Shown one piece after another: positions 47,601 to 55,965 of a DNA stretch of 64,000 nucleotides. The DNA is taken from contig NZ_CP020921.1 in the NCBI RefSeq assembly GCF_003057965.1, positions 124,001 to 188,000 on the forward strand, written 5' to 3'. Each line of letters opens with the position of its first letter. The stretch's first letter is position 1. Under the pieces are notes generated by a model, which worked only from the letters and a program-made list of their open reading frames with translations, made no database searches and was not told where the DNA came from. Made by a program: the position numbers and the translations under genes. The DNA is from Thermodesulfobium acidiphilum. GTDB taxonomy: Bacteria > Thermodesulfobiota > Thermodesulfobiia > Thermodesulfobiales > Thermodesulfobiaceae.

Positions 47601-47831
47601 ATGATTGATTTTTTTAAGAGTGCCATACTGCTTTTTGAAGTAGGAGTGGCAATTTTGCTAATTGCGTTAATTTTGCTCCATGGTCCAAAAGGAGAAGGTC
47701 TGGGATCTATTGGTGGAGAGGCAAGGCTATTTACATCTCCACAGGGTTCTACTTCAGGCTTAACCAGACTCACTGCTTACGTAGCGGGAGTTTTTATTTT
47801 ACTTGCATTACTTATGGGAATTTTTTGGTAG
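47601..47831 (+). CDS. secG: Preprotein translocase subunit SecG
   Basis: A 76-residue SecYEG component with two membrane helices (about 10-27 and 57-75) and the conserved loop GPKGEGLGSIGGEARLF between them. AGGAGG precedes the ATG. It is directly followed by a membrane glycosyltransferase whose start overlaps or adjoins its stop. Confidence 0.93.
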   Translation: MIDFFKSAILLFEVGVAILLIALILLHGPKGEGLGSIGGEARLFTSPQGSTSGLTRLTAYVAGVFILLALLMGIFW

Positions 47832-47839
47832 GTGAGAAA

Positions 47840-49186
47840 GTGTCAAAACTTGCTAAGATAAGCCTTCCAATTTTCAACTCACTCTTGTTCTTTGCTTTTT
47901 TGCAGGGGATTGCTACTCACACCTTTGAGTGGCTCCAGTGGCTAATGATGTTTTTCATTGTATATGGCACTGTAATATTAGGGGGCTTTATAATAAAGCA
48001 ATTTGAAGATCAAAAGATCGACGAGAAATACAAGCCATATGTTAGCATACTAATACCAGCGCACAACGAGGAAAACGTCATTAGAAATACTGTTCTTGAC
48101 GCTATAAATCAAGACTATATGGATGATAAAGGCAAAAAATTATTTGAGGTAATTGTTATAGACAACGTTTCTAGCGATAATACTCCTGTGATCTTAAGGC
48201 AGATGCAAGATGAATACCCAGAACTAAGAGTTATCTATCAGGGTCAAGATGCAAAAAGGGGTAAACCTGCTGCCTTGATAGCCGGTTTAAGGGAATCTCA
48301 AGGAGAAGTCATTGCAGTCTTTGACTCTGATACCAGGATTCCATCTGATTTTATAAAGAAGTGCATGCCATATCTATCCGATCCGAAGGTCGGAGGGGTT
48401 CAGTCGTTAGTTAGGATGTATAATGCCGACAAGAATTTTTTGACAAAGGCCCAAGACGATGAGTTTGCCATATTTACGAGAATATATCAGGAGGGTAGAG
48501 ACTTTTTAGACGGTGCGCCTACCCTTGGGGGTAATGGTCAAATAACCAAAAAAGAAGCCATTTTAGCTGTTGGTGGCTGGAATGAGCATGCTCTTACTGA
48601 AGATCTTGAGCTTTCACTAAGGTTGTATGAAGCGGGGTATAACATTAGATTTTGTCCTGAGGTATCTGTTTATCAGGAAGGGGTAGAAAACTTCGGTGCT
48701 CTTGTGAAACAGCGAACCAGATGGGCTCTGGGTTATTTACAGTGTCTTATGGAACATACCCCTAAGATTATTTTTTCCAGGATGGCTTTTAATAAGAAGT
48801 TAGACTTAAGTTTGACTCTTTTTTCTATATTTTTGCCATATTTAACTTTGGTGGGTTATGCGTATCTTTTACTTGAGCTTAGCAGGATATTTATGTTTTA
48901 TACGACTTTACCTTCCTTTATACTTAACTTTCTGGCTTTTGCATTTCTTGTTAATGCAAGCGTGGGCGCAAGAGTTTTAGGTCTACCCAGAAAGTCTTTA
49001 CTTTATGTTCCATTAAGGTATTGGTTTTTCTCGCTTCACTGGTTAATTGCTTATATACAGGCTATGTGGAAGATGTGGCTTATGTGGATAAATGATGAAG
49101 CTCCTTTCTGGGACAAAACCCATCACAACGGTTTGCAGGAAGAGACTGCAAAGGGCGTGTCTGCTGCCTTTCAAGTTATAAAGTAG
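47840..49186 (+). CDS. Membrane processive family 2 glycosyltransferase
   Basis: About 448 residues, with two N-terminal and about three C-terminal membrane helices around a cytosolic GT-A domain. The processive (cellulose synthase-like) motifs are all there: IPAHNEENVI, FDSDT (DxD), LGGNGQI, TEDLELSLRL (TED) and QRTRWALG (QxxRW). It likely polymerises and exports a glycan, such as poly-GlcNAc or a similar polymer. GTG 47840 (AGGTGA upstream) is preferred; TTG 47825 inside secG is also possible. No accessory export or c-di-GMP domain is visible nearby. Confidence 0.87.
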   Translation: MSKLAKISLPIFNSLLFFAFLQGIATHTFEWLQWLMMFFIVYGTVILGGFIIKQFEDQKIDEKYKPYVSILIPAHNEENVIRNTVLDAINQDYMDDKGKKLFEVIVIDNVSSDNTPVILRQMQDEYPELRVIYQGQDAKRGKPAALIAGLRESQGEVIAVFDSDTRIPSDFIKKCMPYLSDPKVGGVQSLVRMYNADKNFLTKAQDDEFAIFTRIYQEGRDFLDGAPTLGGNGQITKKEAILAVGGWNEHALTEDLELSLRLYEAGYNIRFCPEVSVYQEGVENFGALVKQRTRWALGYLQCLMEHTPKIIFSRMAFNKKLDLSLTLFSIFLPYLTLVGYAYLLLELSRIFMFYTTLPSFILNFLAFAFLVNASVGARVLGLPRKSLLYVPLRYWFFSLHWLIAYIQAMWKMWLMWINDEAPFWDKTHHNGLQEETAKGVSAAFQVIK

Positions 49187-49225
49187 TATAAAAATAAATG
49201 TATATAGAAATGTTTCCTGTAACTT

Positions 49226-50131
49226 TTAAAACCTAAGTTCTACTCGTGCTCCCATTTCGTTTGAGAAGTGAATCAAAATGCCTGCCATTTTTGCAAGGCT
49301 TTTAATTATTGCAGTTCCTAGACCGATTCCTGAGCTATCCTGCCTATTTAGCTCCTTCATTTCTCCTTCTTTAAACCCAGGGCCACTATCCTCTATAACA
49401 AGAATATTTTCATAGAAGCTAATAAATATTGGTTCTTTCCCGTGAATTTTTGAATTTAGTAGTATATTTTTTGTTATAGTTTTAAGAATATACGGGTCTG
49501 TTTCAACAGTTTTGTCTCTTTCAATATTTATTTTTACATTTAAATGTGAATTTTTTAAAAAGGAATTTTTTAAAACTTCTTCAAGGAATAATAAGATATT
49601 AATTTTAGCTTTTTTTATATTTATTAGGCCTAGTTGAATTTTTGTTATTACTATAGCGTTATTTAATGCAAGATCAAGTCTTTTTATCTTATCTAACACC
49701 TTTTCTGAGAAAGCAGAATCTATATTGCCTGTAGCTTCTCCTGTTTCTATAATCGAACTAATGGCTGCAACTGGGGTTTTTAATTCATGAGAGATCTGAC
49801 CAAGAAGTCTTTTTTTTAGCTCTGACTCTTCTTTATTTTCTCCAGGCTTTAAGACTATGATTCTCAAATCCTGTGACGACTTTAAAATAAACGTATATTT
49901 TGTTAAATTCATGCCTAAAAATATCTCTTTTTCAAAGTCTTTTATTTTGTTATCCTTTAATATCTCGTGGGCTTCAGAGAACCTAAGTACTTCAAAATAA
50001 TATTTGCCTTCTAAATCTTTTATCCATGAAAATTCTTTGAATTTTTTATTGAAGTAGACAATCTGTCCTCTTTTGTCAATAATTAAAACAGGGTATTCAA
50101 TTAGTTCAATAACCTCTTTTAAAAGTTCCAT
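49226..50131 (-). CDS. phoR: Soluble PhoR-like sensor histidine kinase
   Basis: A 301-residue kinase: a PAS-like N-terminal domain (about 1-95: IEYPVLIIDKRGQIVYFNKKF), HisKA with phosphoacceptor LLGQISHELKTPVAAIS, then HATPase with N box (NILLNSKIHG), G1 (VIEDSGPGF) and G2 (SGIGLGTAI). Unlike most PhoR proteins it has no membrane helix, so it must sense a cytosolic cue or act through partners. It is divergent from phoB with only 24 bases between, so the pair is almost certainly cognate. Confidence 0.82.
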   Translation of the reverse strand: MELLKEVIELIEYPVLIIDKRGQIVYFNKKFKEFSWIKDLEGKYYFEVLRFSEAHEILKDNKIKDFEKEIFLGMNLTKYTFILKSSQDLRIIVLKPGENKEESELKKRLLGQISHELKTPVAAISSIIETGEATGNIDSAFSEKVLDKIKRLDLALNNAIVITKIQLGLINIKKAKINILLFLEEVLKNSFLKNSHLNVKINIERDKTVETDPYILKTITKNILLNSKIHGKEPIFISFYENILVIEDSGPGFKEGEMKELNRQDSSGIGLGTAIIKSLAKMAGILIHFSNEMGARVELRF

Positions 50132-50143
50132 GTTATCTGATAT

Positions 50144-50149
50144 TATAAT
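50144..50149 (+). promoter_or_regulatory. Predicted -10 box for leaderless phoB
   Basis: TATAAT lies exactly 6 bases before ATG 50156, and there is no Shine-Dalgarno sequence. This is the same geometry as at 8459-8471. The short divergent gap must also carry the phoR start signals. Confidence 0.45.
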
Positions 50150-50155
50150 AGAAAT

Positions 50156-50830
50156 ATGGACAATAAAATTCTTTTAGTTGAAGACGATATTGATATATCA
50201 AATAATATAAAGACTTTCTTAAGCCTAAACGGCTTTAAAGTTGTTCAAGCTTTTAGTGCAGGCGATACATTTGACATTTTTGATGAAAAAGAAATTTCTC
50301 TTATAATACTTGACTTGATGCTTCCAGATATGTTTGGTTCTGAAATACTTAAAGTTTTAAGGGCAAGGGGGATAAAAATTCCTATTTTGGTCCTTTCGGC
50401 GCTTTCAGAAGAACACAATAAAGTTAGTTTATTAGAGTTGGGGGCTGATGATTATCTGACGAAGCCTTTTGGAATGAAAGAGTTACTTGCAAGGATAAAG
50501 AGTCTTATCAGAAGAAAAGATGGCTTTGGTTTGGTAGCTGAGAAGGGACCATTCAGAGTAGACAGGGAGAAGAGTCAGATTCATTTCCACGGAAATTTGA
50601 TGAATTTAACTGCTACTGAGTATAAATTGTTGCTCTTTCTTTTTGAAAATAGTGGGAGGACTTTCTCCAGAGAAAAGCTTATAGATAAGGTTTGGGGAGA
50701 AGAATATTTTGTTGAAGCGAGGATGGTAGACGTATATATTAGAAGGTTGCGGGAAAAAATAGAGGCCGATCCTTCAAATCCACAAATATTAAAAACGAGG
50801 CGGGGATTTGGGTATGTTCTTGAGATTTAG
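50156..50830 (+). CDS. phoB: PhoB/PhoP-type response regulator
   Basis: OmpR-family regulator, 224 residues. The receiver has acidic pocket EDD (9-11), phosphoacceptor Asp53 in IILDLMLPD, and Lys in LTKPFG. The C-terminal winged helix matches PhoB (NLTATEYKLLLFLFENSGRTFSREKL; VDVYIRRLREKIEADPSNPQILKTRRGFGY). The gene lies just before pstS and its repeats, which supports control of phosphate starvation genes. Confidence 0.93.
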   Translation: MDNKILLVEDDIDISNNIKTFLSLNGFKVVQAFSAGDTFDIFDEKEISLIILDLMLPDMFGSEILKVLRARGIKIPILVLSALSEEHNKVSLLELGADDYLTKPFGMKELLARIKSLIRRKDGFGLVAEKGPFRVDREKSQIHFHGNLMNLTATEYKLLLFLFENSGRTFSREKLIDKVWGEEYFVEARMVDVYIRRLREKIEADPSNPQILKTRRGFGYVLEI

Positions 50831-50834
50831 CCAT

Positions 50835-50888
50835 TTAACTATAAATTAACTTAAAATTAACGCCCTATTAACATTTTGACTGTATATT
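50835..50888 (+). promoter_or_regulatory. Pho box with four direct repeats, and -10 of pstS
   Basis: TTAACT (50835), TTAACT (50846), TTAACG (50857) and TTAACA (50868) repeat with an exact 11-bp period, the classic arrangement for dimers of PhoB/PhoP. The -10 TATATT follows at 50883-50888, preceded by TG. No -35 is needed in this layout. Confidence 0.88.
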
Positions 50889-50921
50889 GATTCAAGTACA
50901 AATTTATTAGGAGGTTTATTT

Positions 50922-52004
50922 ATGAAAAGAATTTTGCTTTCTTTATTAGGCGTTTTCTTACTTGTTGCTACAGTTTTTTATGTGGCTGGATGCTCTAGTT
51001 CCAATGCTCCTCAGTCGGCTTCCCAGGTAAAGCAGCTTACTGGTGCTGGTTCTACTTTTGTTTATCCTCTGTTTTCAAAGATGTTTGAGGAATATAAGAA
51101 AGAAAAAGGAGTAGAAGTTAATTATCAGTCAATAGGATCGGGAGGCGGTATTAACGCTCTTAAAGATGGTACTACTGACTTTTCTGCAAGCGATGCCTAT
51201 ATGTCAGAAAAAGAAATGCAGGCTGTGCCAGGTGGGGTGGTTACTATTGCAGATGCTGCGGGCGCTGTGTCAATCTCATACAACATTCCAGGAGTCAATG
51301 ACCTTGTTTTAGACGGCAAGGCTATAGCTGATATATATCTTGGAAAGATTAAGGATTGGAATGACCCATATCTTAAAAAGCTTAACCCAGGCGTAAATCT
51401 TCCAGCCAAACCTATAGTGGTAGCCCACAGATCCGATGGTTCTGGAACGACATTCATTTTTACCCATTATCTTTCTCTTATAAGCCCTGACTGGAAGGAT
51501 ACAGTTGGTGCTGGAACCTCAGTTAAATGGCCAGTAGGCCTTGGTGGAAAAGGCAGTGAGGGCGTTACTGCTATTGTTAAACAGAATCCTTATTCAATAG
51601 GATATGTAGAACTAACCTATGCGCTTCAAAATAATATTACTACTGCAAAGGTAAAGAATAAATCAGGCAACATAATTGCTCCTACCCTCGAGAGTACAAA
51701 AAAGGCATTCGAAGGAGTAAAATTGCCTTCTGATATGAGGGCTCTTGTCCTTGATACTTCAAATCCTGAAGGCTATCCTATAACTGGATTTACTTTCATA
51801 CTCTTACACAAAGAAATGAATTACAAGGGCAATACGCTGGCAAGGGCGAAGGCAGTGCTTAATCTGGTAAAGTGGATTATTACTGATGGGCAAAAGTATT
51901 GTGAACCTCTTGATTATGTTCAGCTTCCAAAGGAAGCGGTTGATATAAATATGAAGAATTTAGAGTCAATTACCTGGGATGGGAAGCCAATTCTTACAAA
52001 GTAA
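50922..52004 (+). CDS. pstS: Phosphate-binding lipoprotein PstS
   Basis: Solute-binding protein of the Pst importer, 360 residues. A lipoprotein signal with lipobox VAGC (Cys near residue 24) leads to the binding domain with TGAGSTFVYPL, GSGGGINAL, DFSASDAYM and HRSDGSGTTFIFT, all phosphate-site motifs. AGGAGG precedes the ATG. It is followed by a strong terminator. pstC, pstA and pstB do not follow it, so the rest of the transporter must lie elsewhere. Confidence 0.95.
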   Translation: MKRILLSLLGVFLLVATVFYVAGCSSSNAPQSASQVKQLTGAGSTFVYPLFSKMFEEYKKEKGVEVNYQSIGSGGGINALKDGTTDFSASDAYMSEKEMQAVPGGVVTIADAAGAVSISYNIPGVNDLVLDGKAIADIYLGKIKDWNDPYLKKLNPGVNLPAKPIVVAHRSDGSGTTFIFTHYLSLISPDWKDTVGAGTSVKWPVGLGGKGSEGVTAIVKQNPYSIGYVELTYALQNNITTAKVKNKSGNIIAPTLESTKKAFEGVKLPSDMRALVLDTSNPEGYPITGFTFILLHKEMNYKGNTLARAKAVLNLVKWIITDGQKYCEPLDYVQLPKEAVDINMKNLESITWDGKPILTK

Positions 52005-52020
52005 ATTTTAATTTAGAACA

Positions 52021-52067
52021 AAAAGCCATCTTTCGCTTGATAGTAGCGAAAGATGGCTTTTTGTTTT
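52021..52067 (+). terminator. Bidirectional terminator between pstS and the sirtuin gene
   Basis: A perfect 16-bp stem pairs 52021-52036 with 52046-52061 around a 9-base loop, with T-runs on one strand and A-runs on the other. It should stop both convergent transcripts. Confidence 0.93.
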
Positions 52068-52793
52068 TTAAACTAATAGCTTCTTGTATATTTCTTCAAG
52101 AACCAAACTTGAACTCTCGTTGAACACAACATCGGCAAAGTCATCCAGGTGAGTTTTTGCTTTGTTAATTATAATTAGTTTTGAATTAAACTTAAGTGCT
52201 GTTTCCGGAATAGCTGCTGCAGGATAAACGCTTAAACTTGAGCCTATAACAATACAGGTTTTAGCCTGTTTTATGATATTCATCGCATTGTTAAAACTAG
52301 ATGGCATAGCTTCTCCAAATAGAACAACATTAGGTCCAATTGCTCCGCCGCAATTTGGGCACATTTCAACGTCATCTAAAATGCTTGATGGGAATATGGC
52401 TTTACAGGTTCTGCAATATGCCTCTTCTATATTGCCGTGTATTTCTATAACTCTTTTAGAACCTGCCTTTTGGTGCAATCTATCAATATTTTGAGTTATT
52501 ACACACGTTACAAGTCCTATTTCTTCTAATTTTGCGACTATTTCGTGTGATCTATTTGGGCTTGCAAGCTTTATCTTTGAGAGCCTTTCTCTATAAAACT
52601 TAATAAATTCGCTTCTTCTTTCGTATAGCGCGTCTATAGATGCAAGCGAAATAAAGTTTTCCTGGTTCCATAGTCCCGTAGGAGATCTGAAATCTGGTAT
52701 GCCGGACTCAGTAGAAATGCCAGCACCAGAGAATACAACTACTTCTCCCTCTTGAACAATATCAGCTGCTTTCTTATAGTCATCGCTTGACAT
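52068..52793 (-). CDS. cobB: NAD-dependent protein deacylase (sirtuin)
   Basis: Sir2-family enzyme, 241 residues, which removes acyl groups from Lys using NAD. NAD-site motifs are VVFSGAGISTESGIPDFRS, ITQNIDRLHQKAG and EIHGN (catalytic His); the zinc Cys4 site is CRTCK and CPNCG; the substrate loop is PNVVLFGEAMP. All catalytic residues are present. A 3-base gap separates it from the upstream MBL gene, so they form one operon. Confidence 0.93.
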   Translation of the reverse strand: MSSDDYKKAADIVQEGEVVVFSGAGISTESGIPDFRSPTGLWNQENFISLASIDALYERRSEFIKFYRERLSKIKLASPNRSHEIVAKLEEIGLVTCVITQNIDRLHQKAGSKRVIEIHGNIEEAYCRTCKAIFPSSILDDVEMCPNCGGAIGPNVVLFGEAMPSSFNNAMNIIKQAKTCIVIGSSLSVYPAAAIPETALKFNSKLIIINKAKTHLDDFADVVFNESSSLVLEEIYKKLLV

Positions 52794-52796
52794 ATC

Positions 52797-53657
52797 TTAC
52801 ACCTCGAAAGTTGAGCCAACGCCAGAAAAAATAAATCTATCCTTCAATTCGTTTGAGCATCTTGAAATCATCTCAAGTCCCGTGCAGTGTGTAAAGGCAA
52901 CTCTGTCTGGATTCAAGATTTTTAGGGCTTCAATTGTCTTGTCCTGTTGTTCCTTAGATGCTGGTCCAAGATGAGATCCCCCAATAATAGCGTCTAACTC
53001 CTTGCATCTCGTTGTTCTTTTGCCTTGTTCAATAATATTTATTACTCCCATATGGGCACATCCTGTCAGGACGGATAGTCTATTGTCATCTTTAAAATAT
53101 ATACTCATGTCTTCTTCAAATGTATCTGATACTAATTGCCCTTTTTCATCGAGCTTTAAAAGATTTTGGTCAGTTATTTCAAAGTTGTTTGATGGTTCTA
53201 TCTGATAAGATAAAAATATGTCTTCATCAATTTTGATTGGTGAGTCTAAAAATATAAAATTGGCTCCAAGAGATTCAAGCATTTCTCTGGTAAACGGTAT
53301 TCCTATAAAAGTTATCTTCTTTGTTTTTTTGGAAAAAGTTTTCTTAAAAATATTGTGGTGAGCGTAGATTTTTATGTCCTTTCTAAGATAGTCAAGCAAA
53401 GTAAGAAGCCCACCGGTATGATCGCTGTGATTATGTGAGAGAATGATTGCATCGATATTTTTCAAATCCTTTTTAAGCCTGTGCGCATTGTTTATTAGGG
53501 CTACGCCGCTTGAACCAGTATCGTAGAGAAAGGTTTGTTTTTCGGATTCGATTAAAGCGCTAAATCCGTGTTCTGCAAGAAGATTGGCGGGTCTGGAAGA
53601 AAGAACTATATTATCTACGAGAATTGTTATTATTTTTTTACCTGTTTTTTTTTGCAT
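52797..53657 (-). CDS. Metallo-beta-lactamase fold hydrolase (COG1237 type)
   Basis: A 286-residue MBL-fold enzyme. Metal ligands are in LSHNHSDHTGG (HxHxDH), TGCAHMGV and GGSHLG, ending with FTHCTG and FSGVGSTFEV, a pattern shared with the 7,8-dihydropterin-6-methyl-4-(beta-D-ribofuranosyl)aminobenzene 5'-phosphate synthase-like group. The true substrate is not known from sequence. AGGAGG lies before its ATG (53657). Pairing with a sirtuin may be by chance. Confidence 0.83.
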   Translation of the reverse strand: MQKKTGKKIITILVDNIVLSSRPANLLAEHGFSALIESEKQTFLYDTGSSGVALINNAHRLKKDLKNIDAIILSHNHSDHTGGLLTLLDYLRKDIKIYAHHNIFKKTFSKKTKKITFIGIPFTREMLESLGANFIFLDSPIKIDEDIFLSYQIEPSNNFEITDQNLLKLDEKGQLVSDTFEEDMSIYFKDDNRLSVLTGCAHMGVINIIEQGKRTTRCKELDAIIGGSHLGPASKEQQDKTIEALKILNPDRVAFTHCTGLEMISRCSNELKDRFIFSGVGSTFEV

Positions 53658-53999
53658 AATCTTGCCTCCTTAATTAATTTTAGATTAAGCATTAAAAGTT
53701 TTAAAAAATGCTTTCCCAAAAGCTGGCATATATCTTAGTATATAAGATCTTTATTTAAAATGATATAAAAAATAAGTAAAGCTTATTTTACTTCAAAAAT
53801 TTATTATTATAAAATTTTAATTTGTAAACTCTTGTTAAAATTGATATGTATAATTTATGAAAATTATAGAAATGTTTAAAATATCATAAATAATGTGTTT
53901 AAATTTTTTATGCGAAGGAGGGTGGTGGTCTAAATACTGTTATCCAAAAATCTTAAAAACCCTTTGTTCAGTTTGAACTAATTTTAAGGAGGAATTAAA
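53658..53999 (+). promoter_or_regulatory. 342-base intergenic region with leader of malic enzyme
   Basis: No gene was found. TGTATAAT (53847-53854) is a likely -10 for the malic enzyme. In the ~140-base leader, AAGGAGG at 53915-53921 lies 78 bases before the real start and has no matching ORF of note; the true site is AAGGAGG at 53987-53993. A hairpin AAAATAAG/CTTATTTT (53769-53789) lies upstream of the promoter, and GTTCA/TGAAC lies near 53966-53978. Confidence 0.45.
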
Positions 54000-55229
54000 T
54001 TGTCTTTGAAAGAAGAAGCACTAATTTTTCATAGAAAAACTAAAGGAAAAATATGCGTTGAGAGCAAATCAGTCATTGAAAACGTTCACGATCTTTCTTT
54101 AGCCTACAGTCCGGGTGTAGCCGAACCAGTTAAAGAGATAGCTTTTGATCCAGAAATGGCATATTATTATACTTCAAAATGGAATATGGTAGCTGTAGTT
54201 ACTGATGGAAGCGCTATTTTAGGTCTTGGGAATCTTGGGGCTCTGGCATCTTTGCCTGTTATGGAAGGGAAAGCAGTGTTATTTAAAAAATTTGGAGGGG
54301 TTGATGCTTTCCCAATCTGTTTGAATACAAAGGATACTGGGAAAATAATTGAGACAGTAAAGCTTATAGAACCAGTATTTGGAGGAGTAAATCTGGAAGA
54401 CATCGGCGCTCCTAGGTGCTTCGAAATTGAAAGAGCACTTAGGGATGAACTCTCTATTCCAGTTTTTCATGACGATCAGCACGGTACGGCTGTAGTTACT
54501 TTGGCAGGTTTACACAATGCTTTAAAGATCGTTGGAAAGAAGTTAGAAGAAGTGAAAATAGTAATAAATGGGGCGGGTGCAGCGGGTATATCTATAGCAA
54601 AACTTCTCGTTCACATGAATGCTAAAAACGTAATACTTTGTGACACAAAGGGCACAATATATCAGGAGAGAGGGCAGGGGATGAACCCTTATAAGGAAGA
54701 GATCGCGCAATTTACGAATCCTGAAATGATAAGGGGGACGCTTGCAGAAGCCATGAAAGGGGCAGATGTATTTATAGGTGTCTCGGTTAGGGATGTAGTT
54801 AATCAGAAGATGATCAAGTCTATGGCAAAAGATCCCATAATATTTGCGTGCGCAAACCCAGATCCAGAAATACACCCAAATGCTGCAAAGGAAGCTGGAG
54901 CAGCGGTGGTTGCTACAGGAAGATCTGATTTTCCTAACCAGATAAACAATGTTTTGGGTTTCCCTGGTTTGTTTAGGGGAGTTCTTGATGTTAGAGCGAG
55001 GATAATAAACGACGATATGAATGTAGCAGCAGCAGTTGCAATTGCTGATTCTGTAGAAGATGACAAACTTACTCCAGAACACATAGTTCCGTCTCCATTG
55101 GATCTTGAGATATATCCTCGCGTAGCAGCAGCAGTTGCAAGAGCTGCAATGAAGTCTGGAGTAGCTAGATTTGCAGTTTTACCAATTGATGTCGAGCTTA
55201 ATGCGCGTAAATTATTAGGACTTAATTAG
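54000..55229 (+). CDS. Malate dehydrogenase (oxaloacetate-decarboxylating), malic enzyme
   Basis: Converts malate to pyruvate and CO2 with NAD(P), 409 residues, short bacterial type. Signatures: YSPGVAEPVKEI, WNMVAVVTDGSAILGLGNLG, PVFHDDQHGTAVV, the Rossmann VINGAGAAGISIAKLL and NPDPEI. Start TTG 54000 after AAGGAGG. It lies 8 bases before sdhC, so malate and fumarate steps share regulation. The reductive (CO2-fixing) direction is possible but cannot be read from sequence. Confidence 0.94.
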   Translation: MSLKEEALIFHRKTKGKICVESKSVIENVHDLSLAYSPGVAEPVKEIAFDPEMAYYYTSKWNMVAVVTDGSAILGLGNLGALASLPVMEGKAVLFKKFGGVDAFPICLNTKDTGKIIETVKLIEPVFGGVNLEDIGAPRCFEIERALRDELSIPVFHDDQHGTAVVTLAGLHNALKIVGKKLEEVKIVINGAGAAGISIAKLLVHMNAKNVILCDTKGTIYQERGQGMNPYKEEIAQFTNPEMIRGTLAEAMKGADVFIGVSVRDVVNQKMIKSMAKDPIIFACANPDPEIHPNAAKEAGAAVVATGRSDFPNQINNVLGFPGLFRGVLDVRARIINDDMNVAAAVAIADSVEDDKLTPEHIVPSPLDLEIYPRVAAAVARAAMKSGVARFAVLPIDVELNARKLLGLN

Positions 55230-55237
55230 GAGGACTT

Positions 55238-55624
55238 ATGTTAAAAGAAGTTCCAGAGCTAAAATCTTATAAAATTTTTCCAGGTAGTTTTTTGTTTTAC
55301 TTGCATAGGATTACAGGTTTATTGCTTGGCTTATACTTTTTGTTTCATATATTTTATCTTTATGGGATAAGATTTGCTGACCCATCCCTTATACCATTTT
55401 TTGAATCAATGCACGCTTTTCACGAAAGTCTTAAGATCATAATTAATCCTGGCGTTGCTTTTATTGCAGTTTTTCACGTAATGAACGGATTGAGAATTAT
55501 TGTTTTTGAATTTGAGCCCAATTTTGCCATAAAGGAAAGGCAGGTCGGATGGTTTTATTGGGTAGTTGGAATTACTATCATTGCATTTATGGTAAAGATT
55601 GCCCAATCGATAATTTTTGGTTAG
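55238..55624 (+). CDS. sdhC: Succinate dehydrogenase/fumarate reductase cytochrome b subunit SdhC
   Basis: A 128-residue membrane anchor with three helices. SdhC hallmarks are FYLHRITGLLLG (HRxTG quinone site) and FHVMNGLRIIVFEF, with a His that should bind haem b. It starts 8 bases after the malic enzyme stop, with AGGAGG. Confidence 0.9.
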   Translation: MLKEVPELKSYKIFPGSFLFYLHRITGLLLGLYFLFHIFYLYGIRFADPSLIPFFESMHAFHESLKIIINPGVAFIAVFHVMNGLRIIVFEFEPNFAIKERQVGWFYWVVGITIIAFMVKIAQSIIFG

Positions 55625-55633
55625 GAGGTTAAT

Positions 55634-55933
55634 GTGAGGTATAATCGCTTTCTTATGCGTGCAAATGCTAAAGACATGTGGTTTTGGCAGCGCGTTAGCG
55701 CTATCGCACTTATAATTTTACTTATTTTACACGTTTTTAAATTTGCACTGTTTTTTCCTGTACATGTAGCTTTTGCAGCTTTTGTTTGTGTGCATTTATA
55801 CATTGGTATGATTGCTATTACCAGAGAATATATAAAAAAGCCAACTCTTAACACGTTCTTGAATATGTTTTATTTAGTTCTTTTTCTGGTTATGTTTTTT
55901 GCAGCTTTTAGAATTGCAGAGGTTACTTTTTAA
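55634..55933 (+). CDS. sdhD: Succinate dehydrogenase/fumarate reductase anchor SdhD
   Basis: A 99-residue protein with three helices that completes the membrane anchor. A WFWQRVSAIALIILLILHVF helix carries a likely haem His. Start GTG 55634 after AGGAGG. The family is poorly conserved, so identity rests on helix pattern and the position between sdhC and sdhA. Confidence 0.82.
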   Translation: MRYNRFLMRANAKDMWFWQRVSAIALIILLILHVFKFALFFPVHVAFAAFVCVHLYIGMIAITREYIKKPTLNTFLNMFYLVLFLVMFFAAFRIAEVTF

Positions 55934-55965
55934 TTATTAATTTTGATAGTTGAAAGGAGTCAGAA

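Noticed and set aside
53658-53999. Missed gene or small RNA in the long AT-rich gap
   Set aside because: No frame with a ribosome binding site and no terminator hairpin; a transcript here is best read as the malic enzyme leader.
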